43,795 nucleotides of DNA from Bacteriovoracales bacterium (GTDB lineage: Bacteria > Bdellovibrionota > Bacteriovoracia > Bacteriovoracales > Bacteriovoracaceae), in assembly GCA_028346125.1 (NCBI GenBank), contig JAOMEV010000022.1, forward strand, positions 1-43,795, in the 5' to 3' direction. Shown here piece after piece: positions 1 through 8,043 of the stretch. The notes beneath the pieces are model-generated. The model made no database searches, was not told where the DNA came from, and was given only the letters and a program-made list of their open reading frames with translations. Each line of letters begins with the position of its first letter. Within the stretch, counting starts at the first letter, position 1. The translations under genes were made by a program, and so were the position numbers.

Positions 1-1523
1 TCATTTTCGACATCAATTCACCATCGGCCGATCTGGTTTACGATGCTATCATAAAGCTTGAAAGAAAAAGAAAAAAGATGAAGGCCAAAGAGCCTATTGT
101 GATCAGATTTCTTTTTGACATTATCGGAGCAAAAAAGGGATTTAATGCCTTTGAGCTCATGACTTGGGGGGTATTTGGTGGAAGAAACGAATCCCTAAAG
201 TCAAATAAAGGTTACCAGATCGAATTTCCTAAAAAGCTTGATCCTAAATATATCCGTTTTGAAATTAAAGGACATCGCCACAACTCATTGAGGGCGGTTA
301 CTCACAGTAAAACAATCGTAGTGGACAGAAAGGCCTCCATGGTTATGGGAGCAAATTTTATTGGTTATCATCACACTTCTGAAGAAAATACGCCTATGGG
401 TACTGACCTAATGGTTGATCATGGGTTTATGGTTTATGGACTACCTGCTTTGGCTCTTGCCGATGACTTTTACGATCTCTGGCATAAAAATAGGGGAAAG
501 ATGCAAGGTTTTTCATCTCAATATAATGGAAACGTTACTGCTGACAAAATGTATCCCTGGGATGGAAAAGCTTTCAAGGGTTTAAAAGCAAATACAGCAA
601 CTGAGCTTTTAAAAGGAAATAGAATGTTAGGTCCTATACTTGTTGGAAATGTCGGGAGAAGGGCAGATGGAAGGGCAAGAAAAAAAGAGGCAACCATTAA
701 TCCTCAAAATGCGGCCTTTATCGCTGTTATGAGAAATGCTAAAAGCCACGTTAACATCGTTTCACCTTCATTGAATTCTTATGATTTTATGGAGCTTATT
801 TTAGAAACACTAGAAAGGGGAGTTGATGTCAACTTTCTTCTTTCTCAAAATTATCAGGATTACAATAAGCTTTATCAACAAGCGGGAACCAATAACGATG
901 CGGTTAGATGGATTAGAAAAAGATGGAAAAAAGTATCGGCCAAGAAAACAAAAACGGCCGTCGACGCTATTGTTGACCTTCAAAAAGACATGGTTAAAAA
1001 CCAGGCAAAGAAACAACCAAGTAAACAAAAGAGAATTGGTAATTTTAACCTAACCTGGTTTATTTCCCGTGGAGGAAACATCAGTGGAAAAGAACAAGGT
1101 AAAAGGTATAGGTATTCTACAAGATTCAGAGAAAAGTTTTGGCACCAAAACCATACAAAATATTTAAGTGCCGATAACCAGGTCACCATTGTTGGCTCTG
1201 CTAATATTGATGAGCAGTCATGGTTTAATTCACGCGAGGCCAATATCGTTGTTGATAACTATGAAATCTCAAAATCATGGTGTGACAAAACCTTTAAAAC
1301 AGACTTTATGAGAGGAAGAAAGTGGGGACGAAAATTTGCTGAAGGAGAGGCCTGTTGGTGGAACTCACAATGTGAAAGTGGAAAGTGTAATAATCGCCTC
1401 AAGCATGGAATGACTCTAAAATGTGTTTATCAAAAGGGAACAGGTCTTCGTGGAGCATTTTGCGATCGAGATAGGCAGTGTAAGTCAAAGGATTGCAATC
1501 CCAGAAAAAAAGAGTGCAATTAA
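1..1523 (+). CDS. Phospholipase D family protein with Cys-rich C-terminal tail (5' end outside window)
   Basis: The reading frame is open to the first base of the window, so the first ATG (78) is internal and the N-terminus, probably with the export signal, lies upstream. Two HKD motifs are visible. HSKTIVVD lies at about residues 76-83 (counted from the 78 ATG), followed by GANF. HTKYLSAD lies at about 359-366, followed by GSAN. The paired HxKxxxxD(x6)GSxN arrangement is the catalytic pair of phospholipase D/cardiolipin-synthase-type phosphodiesterases, which cleave or transfer phosphodiester bonds through a histidine intermediate. The last ~60 residues hold eight cysteines in CxxxxQCESGKC and CDRDRQCKSKDC patterns, resembling small disulfide-rich modules, which suggests a periplasmic or secreted enzyme. 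The substrate cannot be told from sequence. The family call is firm; the cellular role is open. Confidence 0.88.
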   Translation, partial: IFDINSPSADLVYDAIIKLERKRKKMKAKEPIVIRFLFDIIGAKKGFNAFELMTWGVFGGRNESLKSNKGYQIEFPKKLDPKYIRFEIKGHRHNSLRAVTHSKTIVVDRKASMVMGANFIGYHHTSEENTPMGTDLMVDHGFMVYGLPALALADDFYDLWHKNRGKMQGFSSQYNGNVTADKMYPWDGKAFKGLKANTATELLKGNRMLGPILVGNVGRRADGRARKKEATINPQNAAFIAVMRNAKSHVNIVSPSLNSYDFMELILETLERGVDVNFLLSQNYQDYNKLYQQAGTNNDAVRWIRKRWKKVSAKKTKTAVDAIVDLQKDMVKNQAKKQPSKQKRIGNFNLTWFISRGGNISGKEQGKRYRYSTRFREKFWHQNHTKYLSADNQVTIVGSANIDEQSWFNSREANIVVDNYEISKSWCDKTFKTDFMRGRKWGRKFAEGEACWWNSQCESGKCNNRLKHGMTLKCVYQKGTGLRGAFCDRDRQCKSKDCNPRKKECN

Positions 1524-1524
1524 A

Positions 1525-1548
1525 AAGGCCCTGGTTTCCCAAGGCCTT
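1525..1548. terminator. Hairpin between convergent genes, likely intrinsic terminator
   Basis: Ten-base arms (AAGGCCCTGG and CCAAGGCCTT) pair with one mismatch around a TTTC loop. On the minus strand the stem is followed by five T residues, the classic form for ending the acyl-CoA ligase transcript arriving from 3220. On the plus strand the following T-tract is weaker (ACGATTTTATT). It is the only convincing intrinsic terminator I found at a convergent junction in this window. Confidence 0.7.
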
Positions 1549-1555
1549 AACGATT

Positions 1556-3220
1556 TTATTGAAGGAAAGGTTGGTCTGACCAAATCACTTTAGAGGAGGT
1601 ATCATACCAACCTTCAAAGCTTTCCTGATAGGTCTTTTCTACAACATTTCTTTTGATTTTCATCGTCGGTGTTAAAACGTTATTTTCAACACTCCAATCA
1701 TCCCGAACAATAATAAATTTTTCAGGTCTTTCATGGTGGTCAATCGTTGGGTTAATTTCTGACATAAGCCCTTGAAGCTCTTGTGTAACTTCTTCTTTAG
1801 AACGATTTTTACCATCTTCAGAAAGGTTAATAAGAGCAATCGGTTGAGGAAGACCATTCCCAGCAACACAAACTTGCTCGATCAATGAACTTTTTGAAAT
1901 TTTAAGCTCAATGGGTGAAGGAACAACATATTTACCTTTTCCTGTTTTAAAGAGGTCTTTAACTCTTCCAGTGATTTTAAGGTAGCCATTTTGATCAATA
2001 GAACCTTGATCACCTGTTCTCAGGTAACCATCAGCAAAAACTTCATCAGTCAAAACAGGCTCTTTATAATAGCCATCCATGAGGCACTCATTTTTAATCT
2101 GAATTTCACCTTCATCACTAAGACGAACATTAACTCCAGGCATTGCTTGTCCAACAAACCCAAACTTTTCTTCGTTAGGAAGATTAAGATGAGAATAGGC
2201 AAAGTTCTCTGTCATGCCGTAGCCTTCAAGGATTGTAAGCCCTAATGACTTCCACCACTCGAGAAGTGTAAGAGAAATAGGAGCAGCACCCGTCGCCGCA
2301 ATTCTTGCTTGATCAAGACCAAGCCCTTTGAGAACTTTCCTTTTTATAAGTCCTGAAACAAAAGGAATTTTTAAAAGAGTATTGAGTTTCTTTTGAGGAA
2401 GCTTCCCAAGGATACCCATTTGAAATTTTGTCCAAAGCCTTGGAACAGAGAGAAAAACCGTTGGTCTCGCTGTTTTCAGGTTATCAACAAATGTATCAAG
2501 AGATTCCGCAAAATAGATGAGTCCTCCACAATAGAGTCCACAGGTCTCAACAAGAAGCCTTTCAGCAACGTGAGAGAGTGGAAGATAGGAGAAGAAACGG
2601 TCATTTGGATTAAGCTGAGCAAGCTTTGTCCCATTTTCCCCTGCACAAGAGAAAGAAAGAAAGTTATGAATAACGCCTTTTGGAACACCAGTCGTTCCAG
2701 ATGTATAAATGATCGTTGCTACTTCTTCGTATTCTCTTTGTATATTTTCTGTAATTGGTTCGTTTTTAGCGCAAAGGTCAGTCCAGTCTTCGTAGCCTTT
2801 ATTACCGTAGGGGTAAGAGAAGCATTTCACGTCTGAAGGAATACCTGGCTTCATGTCCTCCCAGCCGTCAAGCTTCCCAACGAAAAGAACTTTTGTGTTG
2901 CTATGCGTTAGAATTGTATTAACTGTTTCTGCTGTAAGGTTAGGGTACAAAGGAACAGAAACATGTCCGGCCATCCAGATCGCAATGTCTGTCATTATCC
3001 AGTAGGGACAGTTCTTTGAGAGAATACCAATATGGCTACCAGCAGGTAAATCAAGGTCTTTAAGGGCCTTTGCGACTCGTCTGACCTGGTCTCCGGCCTG
3101 TTCCCATGTAAGTTCATGCCATGAGCCATCCTGAGGCCACTTAAATACGGGGCTTTCAGCTTTTTCTTTTTCCCATTTGTAAAACATCTCAAGAGGGGTG
3201 CGGTATTCTTTCGTGCTCAT
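1556..3220 (-). CDS. AMP-dependent long-chain fatty acyl-CoA ligase
   Basis: An ATP-dependent acyl-CoA synthetase of the AMP-binding superfamily, which activates fatty acids to acyl-CoA through an acyl-adenylate. The phosphate-binding motif YTSGTTGVPKG, the adenylate motif GYGMTEN and the hinge motif GYLRTGDQG are all present and intact. A KxxFKTGKGKYVVP-type stretch of the C-terminal subdomain follows the hinge. At 554 residues it is slightly short for the long-chain FAA/FadD15-type subgroup (usually about 600), which it most resembles, but it has no obvious break. The ATG at 3220 has an AGGAG eight bases upstream. The gene stands alone with its own 145-bp upstream gap. It would feed beta-oxidation carried out by FadJ/FadI at 25-28 kb, although it is not linked to them. 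Chain-length specificity is not readable from sequence. Confidence 0.92.
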   Translation of the reverse strand: MSTKEYRTPLEMFYKWEKEKAESPVFKWPQDGSWHELTWEQAGDQVRRVAKALKDLDLPAGSHIGILSKNCPYWIMTDIAIWMAGHVSVPLYPNLTAETVNTILTHSNTKVLFVGKLDGWEDMKPGIPSDVKCFSYPYGNKGYEDWTDLCAKNEPITENIQREYEEVATIIYTSGTTGVPKGVIHNFLSFSCAGENGTKLAQLNPNDRFFSYLPLSHVAERLLVETCGLYCGGLIYFAESLDTFVDNLKTARPTVFLSVPRLWTKFQMGILGKLPQKKLNTLLKIPFVSGLIKRKVLKGLGLDQARIAATGAAPISLTLLEWWKSLGLTILEGYGMTENFAYSHLNLPNEEKFGFVGQAMPGVNVRLSDEGEIQIKNECLMDGYYKEPVLTDEVFADGYLRTGDQGSIDQNGYLKITGRVKDLFKTGKGKYVVPSPIELKISKSSLIEQVCVAGNGLPQPIALINLSEDGKNRSKEEVTQELQGLMSEINPTIDHHERPEKFIIVRDDWSVENNVLTPTMKIKRNVVEKTYQESFEGWYDTSSKVIWSDQPFLQ

Positions 3221-3324
3221 GATTTCAACTCCTAAGTGGCTAAGATTGAATGCTTGGTCTAAAAAAAATTTGTCTTTAATTTTTACTTTACTCTAGGCGT
3301 GAAGTGAAGAAGATTTTATAGGGA

Positions 3325-3338
3325 AGGAAATATTTCCT
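3325..3338. promoter_or_regulatory. 14-bp perfect palindrome in acyl-CoA ligase upstream region
   Basis: AGGAAATATTTCCT is a perfect dyad about 105 bp upstream of the acyl-CoA ligase start, in the 145-bp gap 3221-3365. It could be a repressor-type operator or a short hairpin ending the 3366 gene. There is no T-run, so the terminator reading is weak. No convincing -35/-10 pair was found here, and the rest of the gap shows nothing else I recognise. Confidence 0.3.
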
Positions 3339-3365
3339 AAAAAGAACTAAATAAATTCTATTGTT

Positions 3366-3941
3366 TTAAAGAAAGGTGAGGTCCTGAGCATCCTCTACCT
3401 CTTGGGCCCCCTCAAAAAGTTTGAGGATTTCACCTATATTAAGAGCGGAAAGTTCCATTCTTACCCTGAACCTTTGTTGCTCTTTTTTGAACTCCCATTC
3501 AAAAACCATTTCCGAGAGTATTTTGTTAATGGGGAAGTAAATTTCATCGAAACCTTTTAGGACCATGGGAATACTTTTCCCCAGCTCGAGAATGTCTTTG
3601 TTTGCCAAACCTGAAAGTGTCCCACCAAAAAGATTACAGAATTCTTTTATGTAATCTTCAATAAAATTGAGGTCATTCCAGTATTTTTCCTCTTTATAAA
3701 TTTCTTTTATGATGTCTTTGCAGTGAGAGTACTCAAAATAAGTTTTAAAAGTGACATTTACCCCTCTTCCGGTCAGTGTGATCATGGCGAGGTTGTTGTA
3801 GGATATGTCTTCTCCAAGCTTTCTATTTTCAACTTTTGTAATTTCGAATTCTTCATCAGAAAAATAGGCATGGAAATTTTTTTTGACCGTAGATTCGAAT
3901 ATATCTCCTAGAGACTTAATTTTTTCTTCATTAATCTCCAT
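3366..3941 (-). CDS. CheX/CheC-like chemotaxis phosphatase domain protein
   Basis: A 191-residue soluble protein without signal peptide or membrane segment. Residues 97-111 (YIKEFCNLFGGTLSG) contain an ExxN pair (E100, N103) followed by a Gly-rich turn. In CheX/CheC/FliY phosphatases this helix motif dephosphorylates CheY-type receivers. The beta-rich segments on either side are compatible with that fold. Only one ExxN is seen, as in CheX, which then works as a dimer. The ATG at 3941 has AAAGG seven bases upstream. It lies 17 bp after the receiver gene 3959-4450 and must be co-transcribed with it, which makes that receiver its natural substrate. The assignment rests on motif and context rather than overall identity, so homology should be treated as probable. 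Confidence 0.6.
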   Translation of the reverse strand: MEINEEKIKSLGDIFESTVKKNFHAYFSDEEFEITKVENRKLGEDISYNNLAMITLTGRGVNVTFKTYFEYSHCKDIIKEIYKEEKYWNDLNFIEDYIKEFCNLFGGTLSGLANKDILELGKSIPMVLKGFDEIYFPINKILSEMVFEWEFKKEQQRFRVRMELSALNIGEILKLFEGAQEVEDAQDLTFL

Positions 3942-3958
3942 CTACCGGCCTTTGCTGG

Positions 3959-4450
3959 TTAGGCTTCTTTTAAGAGGGTTTTCAGGTTTTCTAATATTTT
4001 TTGCTTTGTGAATGGTTTTTTCATGAGGGCGATATTTTTTTCTGACCCCAAAATTTTAACCACTTCATCCCATGTATAGTCCATGTAGGCGGTACAAATG
4101 ATAAAAGGGTAGTCCGGTCTCGATTTTCTAATTTCTTTTATTGTTTGGATGCCATCAATTCCTGGAGGCATTCTAACATCCATAAAGACCACGTCATAAG
4201 GACTTACCTTGGCCTGATCAACGTATTTAATGGCCTCTTCGCCCTGGAAAGCGTGATCAAAATTAAAGTCGATGGCCTTTTCTTCGCCCTCTTCAGCTTG
4301 ACTTTTTTCCTGACCCTTCATATCGGACAAAATGTTGTCAATTTCACCAAACTTTTTGGAGTCGTTTGGCTTATTCACTTTTTCTATCATTTTGACTAGT
4401 AAAGGGTGAATGTCGTGATCATCATCTACAATTAATATCTTCTTTTTCAT
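3959..4450 (-). CDS. Single-domain response regulator with hydrophilic insert
   Basis: A receiver protein of 163 residues. ILIVDDDHDIH supplies the acidic pair, VVFMDVRMPPGIDG the phospho-acceptor aspartate, ICTAY the conserved Thr and LMKKPF the conserved Lys, so it should be phosphorylatable. Between the first helix and the second strand there is an extra ~40-residue charged segment (SKKFGEID...EEGEEKAIDF) absent from ordinary CheY proteins. There is no output domain. I place the start at the ATG at 4450, which has GAGG upstream and gives MKKKILIVDDD. An in-frame ATG at 4483 has no ribosome site and overlaps a TAATAT promoter-like box. The gene is first of a two-gene unit with the CheX-like gene and is divergent from the histidine kinase at 4536. 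A weak sigma-28-like element (TAAA-N16-TCCGATCG) lies at 4501-4528 on this strand. Confidence 0.88.
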   Translation of the reverse strand: MKKKILIVDDDHDIHPLLVKMIEKVNKPNDSKKFGEIDNILSDMKGQEKSQAEEGEEKAIDFNFDHAFQGEEAIKYVDQAKVSPYDVVFMDVRMPPGIDGIQTIKEIRKSRPDYPFIICTAYMDYTWDEVVKILGSEKNIALMKKPFTKQKILENLKTLLKEA

Positions 4451-4535
4451 TCCTTGCCTCTGGTTCCAAACTAGAAAGACCATGATATTATTTGAATGAA
4501 CGATCGGAAAAAACTTAAACTTTCTTTAGATTTTT

Positions 4536-5867
4536 ATGAGCAAAGAACTAAGGGCCACGGCCAACCTTATTAAAATTCTTGAGGACTCAAAAAAAAGTGT
4601 TGAGAAAATTTTTGATTCTTTACCCCTAATTATTGCAATTATTAGAAAAGATGGGACCATTTTTCGAGGGAATGACACCCTTGCAAGAGTTTTGAAGATT
4701 AATAAAGAAAAATTAATTAATACTAACTTCAACCTTTTGTTCGAAGATAGTAAATGGTCATTTTTATCAAGATTCTTGGCAAATGCTGCAAGTATAGAAA
4801 GTCACTTTACTAGTCAGATAAAACTAGAAATAAAAATTATTTCAAAGGCCTACAAAATCCCTTCGGTTTACCTTTGGGATGTTTATAATTATCTTAAAAG
4901 GCCAGAGTTGGGAGACCTTTATCTTGTTATAGGTAAAGATGTTACTGAAATTGTCCACAGACAAAAGCAACTAGAAACCTACAGTGGAAACTTGGAAGAA
5001 ATTGTTGAAGAGAGAACGTCCCAGCTAAAAGACACTCACAACAAGATGCTCGATCTGGCCACCAAGTCTGGTAAAGCTGAAATTGTCTCAAATGTTCTTC
5101 ACCTGATGGGGAATATGCTAGGTCCAATCAACTATTCCTTGGGTGAGATGAAAAATGATCTTGGCTCTAATGAAATACACCGCTACATGGAAAAGATTTA
5201 CGAGACAGTGAAAGACAAGATCGTAGAGTTTGAAGAAGGCAAGGATGCTGAAAAATTTAAAGATGATATTATAAAACTCGCTGAGCTTTTGAAAAAAATC
5301 TCCAATGCTAACCTCAATAAAGATAACGACCTTATTGAAAATGTTGACTTTATTGGAAAGAAAGTAGATTTTCTGGGGCGGTTTCTGGGCGAGCAAGAGC
5401 AGTTTTCAAATATTAAGATTCAAAAGGCCGTTCATTCAATAAAGAAAGTTATTCAGAGTTGTTTAGAGGATCAAAAAGAAAGAATAGCTGATAAGAAAGT
5501 TAAAGTAGTTGAAAACCTCAAAGCTTCGACTAAAGTTAACCTTAATGTTTCAAAAGCAGGTTATGTTTTTAACCAGTTAATAATCAATGCCATAGAGTCT
5601 TTTGGAGAAAAAAATGATCCGGAAATAAAGATATCGGTCACAGAGGGCGACGAATTTGTTGAAGTTGAAATTGCGGATAATGGAGAAGGGATCCTTGAGG
5701 AAAGTAGAAGTAGTATATTCAATTGTGGTTTTTCTTCTAAGCCAGGGCATTTAGGGATTGGTCTCCATCAGGCCTTCAATTTTATGATTGAAATGGGTGG
5801 AGGGCTAATATTAAAAAACGAGGAAAAAAAAGAAGGGAGTTCTTTTATTGCTCGATTCACTAAATAA
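4536..5867 (+). CDS. Cytosolic PAS histidine kinase with atypical LH-x-x-GN dimerisation motif
   Basis: A soluble sensor kinase of 443 residues. Residues ~20-140 form a PAS-like domain ending in GKDVTEIVHRQKQ. A coiled coil (~142-180) leads to VLHLMGNMLGPIN, where H189 would be the phospho-acceptor. The LHxxGN form differs from the usual HEL/HEI motif but occurs in a recognisable subgroup of sensor kinases. The ATPase domain is complete: N box NQLIINAIES (346-355), G1 DNGEG (381-385), F box FNCGFSSK and G2 GHLGIGLH. There are no membrane segments, so it reads a cytoplasmic signal. The ATG at 4536 is the only reasonable start (stop codon seven bases before), yet no Shine-Dalgarno sequence precedes it. 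A CheY-like gene follows after 15 bp and is probably its partner, along with the divergent receiver at 4450. Confidence 0.85.
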   Translation: MSKELRATANLIKILEDSKKSVEKIFDSLPLIIAIIRKDGTIFRGNDTLARVLKINKEKLINTNFNLLFEDSKWSFLSRFLANAASIESHFTSQIKLEIKIISKAYKIPSVYLWDVYNYLKRPELGDLYLVIGKDVTEIVHRQKQLETYSGNLEEIVEERTSQLKDTHNKMLDLATKSGKAEIVSNVLHLMGNMLGPINYSLGEMKNDLGSNEIHRYMEKIYETVKDKIVEFEEGKDAEKFKDDIIKLAELLKKISNANLNKDNDLIENVDFIGKKVDFLGRFLGEQEQFSNIKIQKAVHSIKKVIQSCLEDQKERIADKKVKVVENLKASTKVNLNVSKAGYVFNQLIINAIESFGEKNDPEIKISVTEGDEFVEVEIADNGEGILEESRSSIFNCGFSSKPGHLGIGLHQAFNFMIEMGGGLILKNEEKKEGSSFIARFTK

Positions 5868-5882
5868 CGAAGGGAAGTTGAT

Positions 5883-6251
5883 TTGGCAAAAGTAATGATC
5901 ATTGATGATGCCCAACCCACAAGAGCAAAAGTCAGAATGTTTTTGGAGGAAGAAGGGCATGAAGTTTATGAGGGCCGCGACGGGGAAGATGGCCTTTCGG
6001 TTTTAAGAAACAATAAAGATGTTTCTCTTATTGTTTGTGATGTGAACATGCCCGTTATGGACGGTATAACTTTCGCTTTTGCTTTAAGAGAAGAGGATGA
6101 ACTTAAGCACATCCCTCTTATTATGTGTACGACAGAGACTGTTGAATCAGTTAGAGAAGATGTTAAAAGCCTCGGGATAAGGGCCTGGATGACAAAGCCT
6201 CTTTCTAAGAAAATTTTACTTTTGGCCATGCAAAAAATATTGAAGCCTTAA
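5883..6251 (+). CDS. CheY-like single-domain response regulator (TTG start)
   Basis: A 122-residue receiver. D8/D9 form the acidic pocket, D53 in VCDVNMPVMDG is the phospho-acceptor, T83/T84 in MCTTET are the switch residues and K105 in MTKPL is the conserved lysine. It has no output domain. The start is a TTG with AAGGGA about eight bases upstream. Starting at the later Met5 would cut into the first beta strand. It lies 15 bp behind the kinase at 4536-5867 and is likely co-transcribed as its cognate receiver. The IMCTTET segment is shared with the receiver at 18749-19147, which suggests paralogy. The stop overlaps the stop of the opposing DUF3768 gene within a TTAA palindrome. Confidence 0.88.
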   Translation: MAKVMIIDDAQPTRAKVRMFLEEEGHEVYEGRDGEDGLSVLRNNKDVSLIVCDVNMPVMDGITFAFALREEDELKHIPLIMCTTETVESVREDVKSLGIRAWMTKPLSKKILLLAMQKILKP

Positions 6252-6562
6252 TCCAAAATTCCTATGCTCAAAATTCTTTTAAAATCGTTGTCTTCATAGG
6301 GGTTTTTTGGTGAAACAAAGTCTTGGCCAAAATAATCAATTTTAAAGTAGATACTTTTGTTGTCCAGTTCAAAGACCCCATAGCGGTGTTCAGCGTCTGT
6401 TTCATCTTCAAACTCAAAATCCATGACATGGTAGATGATATCTTTTTTCAGAGGTGATTTCATAACTTCTTCACTCATTAAAACGGACCCAAGCTCTTCG
6501 GCCATTTCACTTCGAAAAAGGTCATTGTCCTCTCTAATTTTAAGTTTTATAGAACTGTCCAT
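6248..6562 (-). CDS. DUF3768-like protein
   Basis: A 104-residue soluble acidic protein. NDLFR near the N-terminus, then EHRYGVFE and FKIDYFG followed by SPKNPYEDNDFKRILSI, match in order the pattern I associate with DUF3768 (NDxFR, GEHDFG, WKIDYYD, DPADxxxTxRVLTI). The function of that family is unknown. The start ATG has AAAGG six bases upstream. It is convergent with the CheY-like gene and shares its TTAA stop. It is followed after ~50 bp by glpD transcribed from the right, whose transcript may read into nothing obvious. The domain call is from memory of the pattern and is moderately secure. Confidence 0.6.
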   Translation of the reverse strand: MDSSIKLKIREDNDLFRSEMAEELGSVLMSEEVMKSPLKKDIIYHVMDFEFEDETDAEHRYGVFELDNKSIYFKIDYFGQDFVSPKNPYEDNDFKRILSIGILD

Positions 6563-6612
6563 AGTCTACCTTTCTAAAAATTAATTCCTTCTTTAAAGGA
6601 TATCATGAATTA

Positions 6613-8043
6613 TTAAAAATATTTTGAATAACTATCTGAGAAAAAAAGAAGTTTTTTAAGTTCCGGGTATAGTGGTCTAAAAAAGTCTTCGAAAGAAGTG
6701 TCCCAAGTCCAGTGTTCAGGTGTGGGGAACCCCAGTCTCCTGAGAAGAAGGTCTTCAAAGGTTCTGACTTTTTCTCTTTTAATAATTTGAAAAACCTCTT
6801 CAGGGGTAGGGGACTTTTTTTGGAAAGGTTTGTAGATAGAGGTTTGTCTTAATTCTTTTTTTGTCAGGTTGGAGTTGTAGGGTAGATGGTTTTTAAGGAC
6901 AATTTTTCTTGAAATTTCCTGCCCCATCGTTCTAAAAGTTGTGTATTTCCCTCCGGCAATAACGTGGATGTTATGTCTTGGCTGGTAAACTTTATGCTCT
7001 CTTTTGATTTCTCCAAGCTCTCCGTTACTTTCACCTTTAATCAGAGGCCTGACACCTGAAAAGGTTGAAATGATATCTTCTTTCCCTAGGTTTATTTCGG
7101 GAAAATACTTTTTTATATTATTTAAAAGGTAGTCTATCTCTTCGGGGGAGGCCTTCAGGTCAAACAATTCCCCTTCAACCTTAGTTTCTGTAGTTCCCAC
7201 CAGAATGGCATTTGGCCATGGGATGACAAAGAAAACTCTTTCGTCATGAGTTTTTAAAAGAAGCGGATCTTTGATAGGCAGAGATTTGGGTTTGAGCCAT
7301 AAGTGGCTGCCTTTTGAAGGCGCTAAAATAGGCTCCCAGTCCAGAATTTTTCCCATAAGAATATCAGTGAAGGGGCCTACCGCAACCACGATATCTTTGG
7401 TTTTTATCTTTTTGGTTTTTTGTTGATTGAGACAATCCCTAAGAAGGATCTCTCCGGAGTTAATATCAAGGCCATTCATTTCAACATGATTGAAGGCCTG
7501 TCCATGACCTTTAAGGGCATCGTAAATAACTTCAAGAGTAAGTTTTGCGTCGTCGACAATGGCATCGTAGTAGACCCCAGCGCCCCTAAGGCCTTTTTCT
7601 TTAAGAGAAGGGATGGCCTTAAGCGCCTCTTTTTTGGAGAGGATTTTATGGGGTGTGTTTCTATAGCTTGAGAGAAAGTCGTAGAGAGACAGACCTGCCT
7701 TGATCATCCAAAGGGGCCTTTCTTCGCCTTTAAAGACAGGAAAATAAAAGGGACTTTCGTAGCAAAGGTGAGGGGCGAGTCCTAGCCAGAGGTTTTTTTC
7801 ATGAAGCGCTTCCCAAACCAGGTCAAAGTTAAGCTTTTCTAAATAGCGAATGCCACCATGGAGCATTTTTGAACTGCTTTGGCTTGTTTGGGATGTGAAG
7901 TCTTTTTTATCAATAAGAAGGCATTTAACTCCATGGAGGGAGAGGTCTCTAAAAATACCCGCACCAACAATACCTCCGCCAACAATTAAAGTGTCATAGT
8001 CGTCTTCAAGTTCATCGAGGGGTGAGGAATATAATTCACTCAA
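6613..8043 (-). CDS. glpD: FAD-dependent glycerol-3-phosphate dehydrogenase
   Basis: Oxidises sn-glycerol-3-phosphate to dihydroxyacetone phosphate and passes electrons to the quinone pool at the inner membrane. The FAD dinucleotide-binding motif is VGGGIVGAGIFRD (21-33), followed by the GlpD signature SSSKMLHGGIRYLE and later VAVGPFTD and AGGKYTTFRTMG. At 476 residues it is close to the usual ~500. The start is a TTG overlapping the last eight bases of the upstream acidic-repeat gene, so translation is probably coupled. No glycerol kinase or facilitator lies nearby, so it may serve phospholipid-derived glycerol-phosphate, which would suit a predator or scavenger (inference). Transcription probably comes from the promoter at 9350-9378. 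Confidence 0.93.
   Translation of the reverse strand: MSELYSSPLDELEDDYDTLIVGGGIVGAGIFRDLSLHGVKCLLIDKKDFTSQTSQSSSKMLHGGIRYLEKLNFDLVWEALHEKNLWLGLAPHLCYESPFYFPVFKGEERPLWMIKAGLSLYDFLSSYRNTPHKILSKKEALKAIPSLKEKGLRGAGVYYDAIVDDAKLTLEVIYDALKGHGQAFNHVEMNGLDINSGEILLRDCLNQQKTKKIKTKDIVVAVGPFTDILMGKILDWEPILAPSKGSHLWLKPKSLPIKDPLLLKTHDERVFFVIPWPNAILVGTTETKVEGELFDLKASPEEIDYLLNNIKKYFPEINLGKEDIISTFSGVRPLIKGESNGELGEIKREHKVYQPRHNIHVIAGGKYTTFRTMGQEISRKIVLKNHLPYNSNLTKKELRQTSIYKPFQKKSPTPEEVFQIIKREKVRTFEDLLLRRLGFPTPEHWTWDTSFEDFFRPLYPELKKLLFFSDSYSKYF

Noticed and set aside
1171-1180. Perfect GCCGATAA octamer (sigma-28 -10 box)
   Set aside because: It lies inside the phospholipase D coding region and has no TAAA 15 bases upstream. 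It shows that the octamer alone can occur by chance.
2393-2836. 147-codon open frame on the plus strand within the acyl-CoA ligase gene
   Set aside because: It is antisense to conserved ligase motifs and its translation resembles no protein.
4450-4483. Longer start (ATG 4483) for the receiver gene
   Set aside because: It has no ribosome site, adds 11 residues before a normal receiver N-terminus, and overlaps a promoter-like TAATAT.
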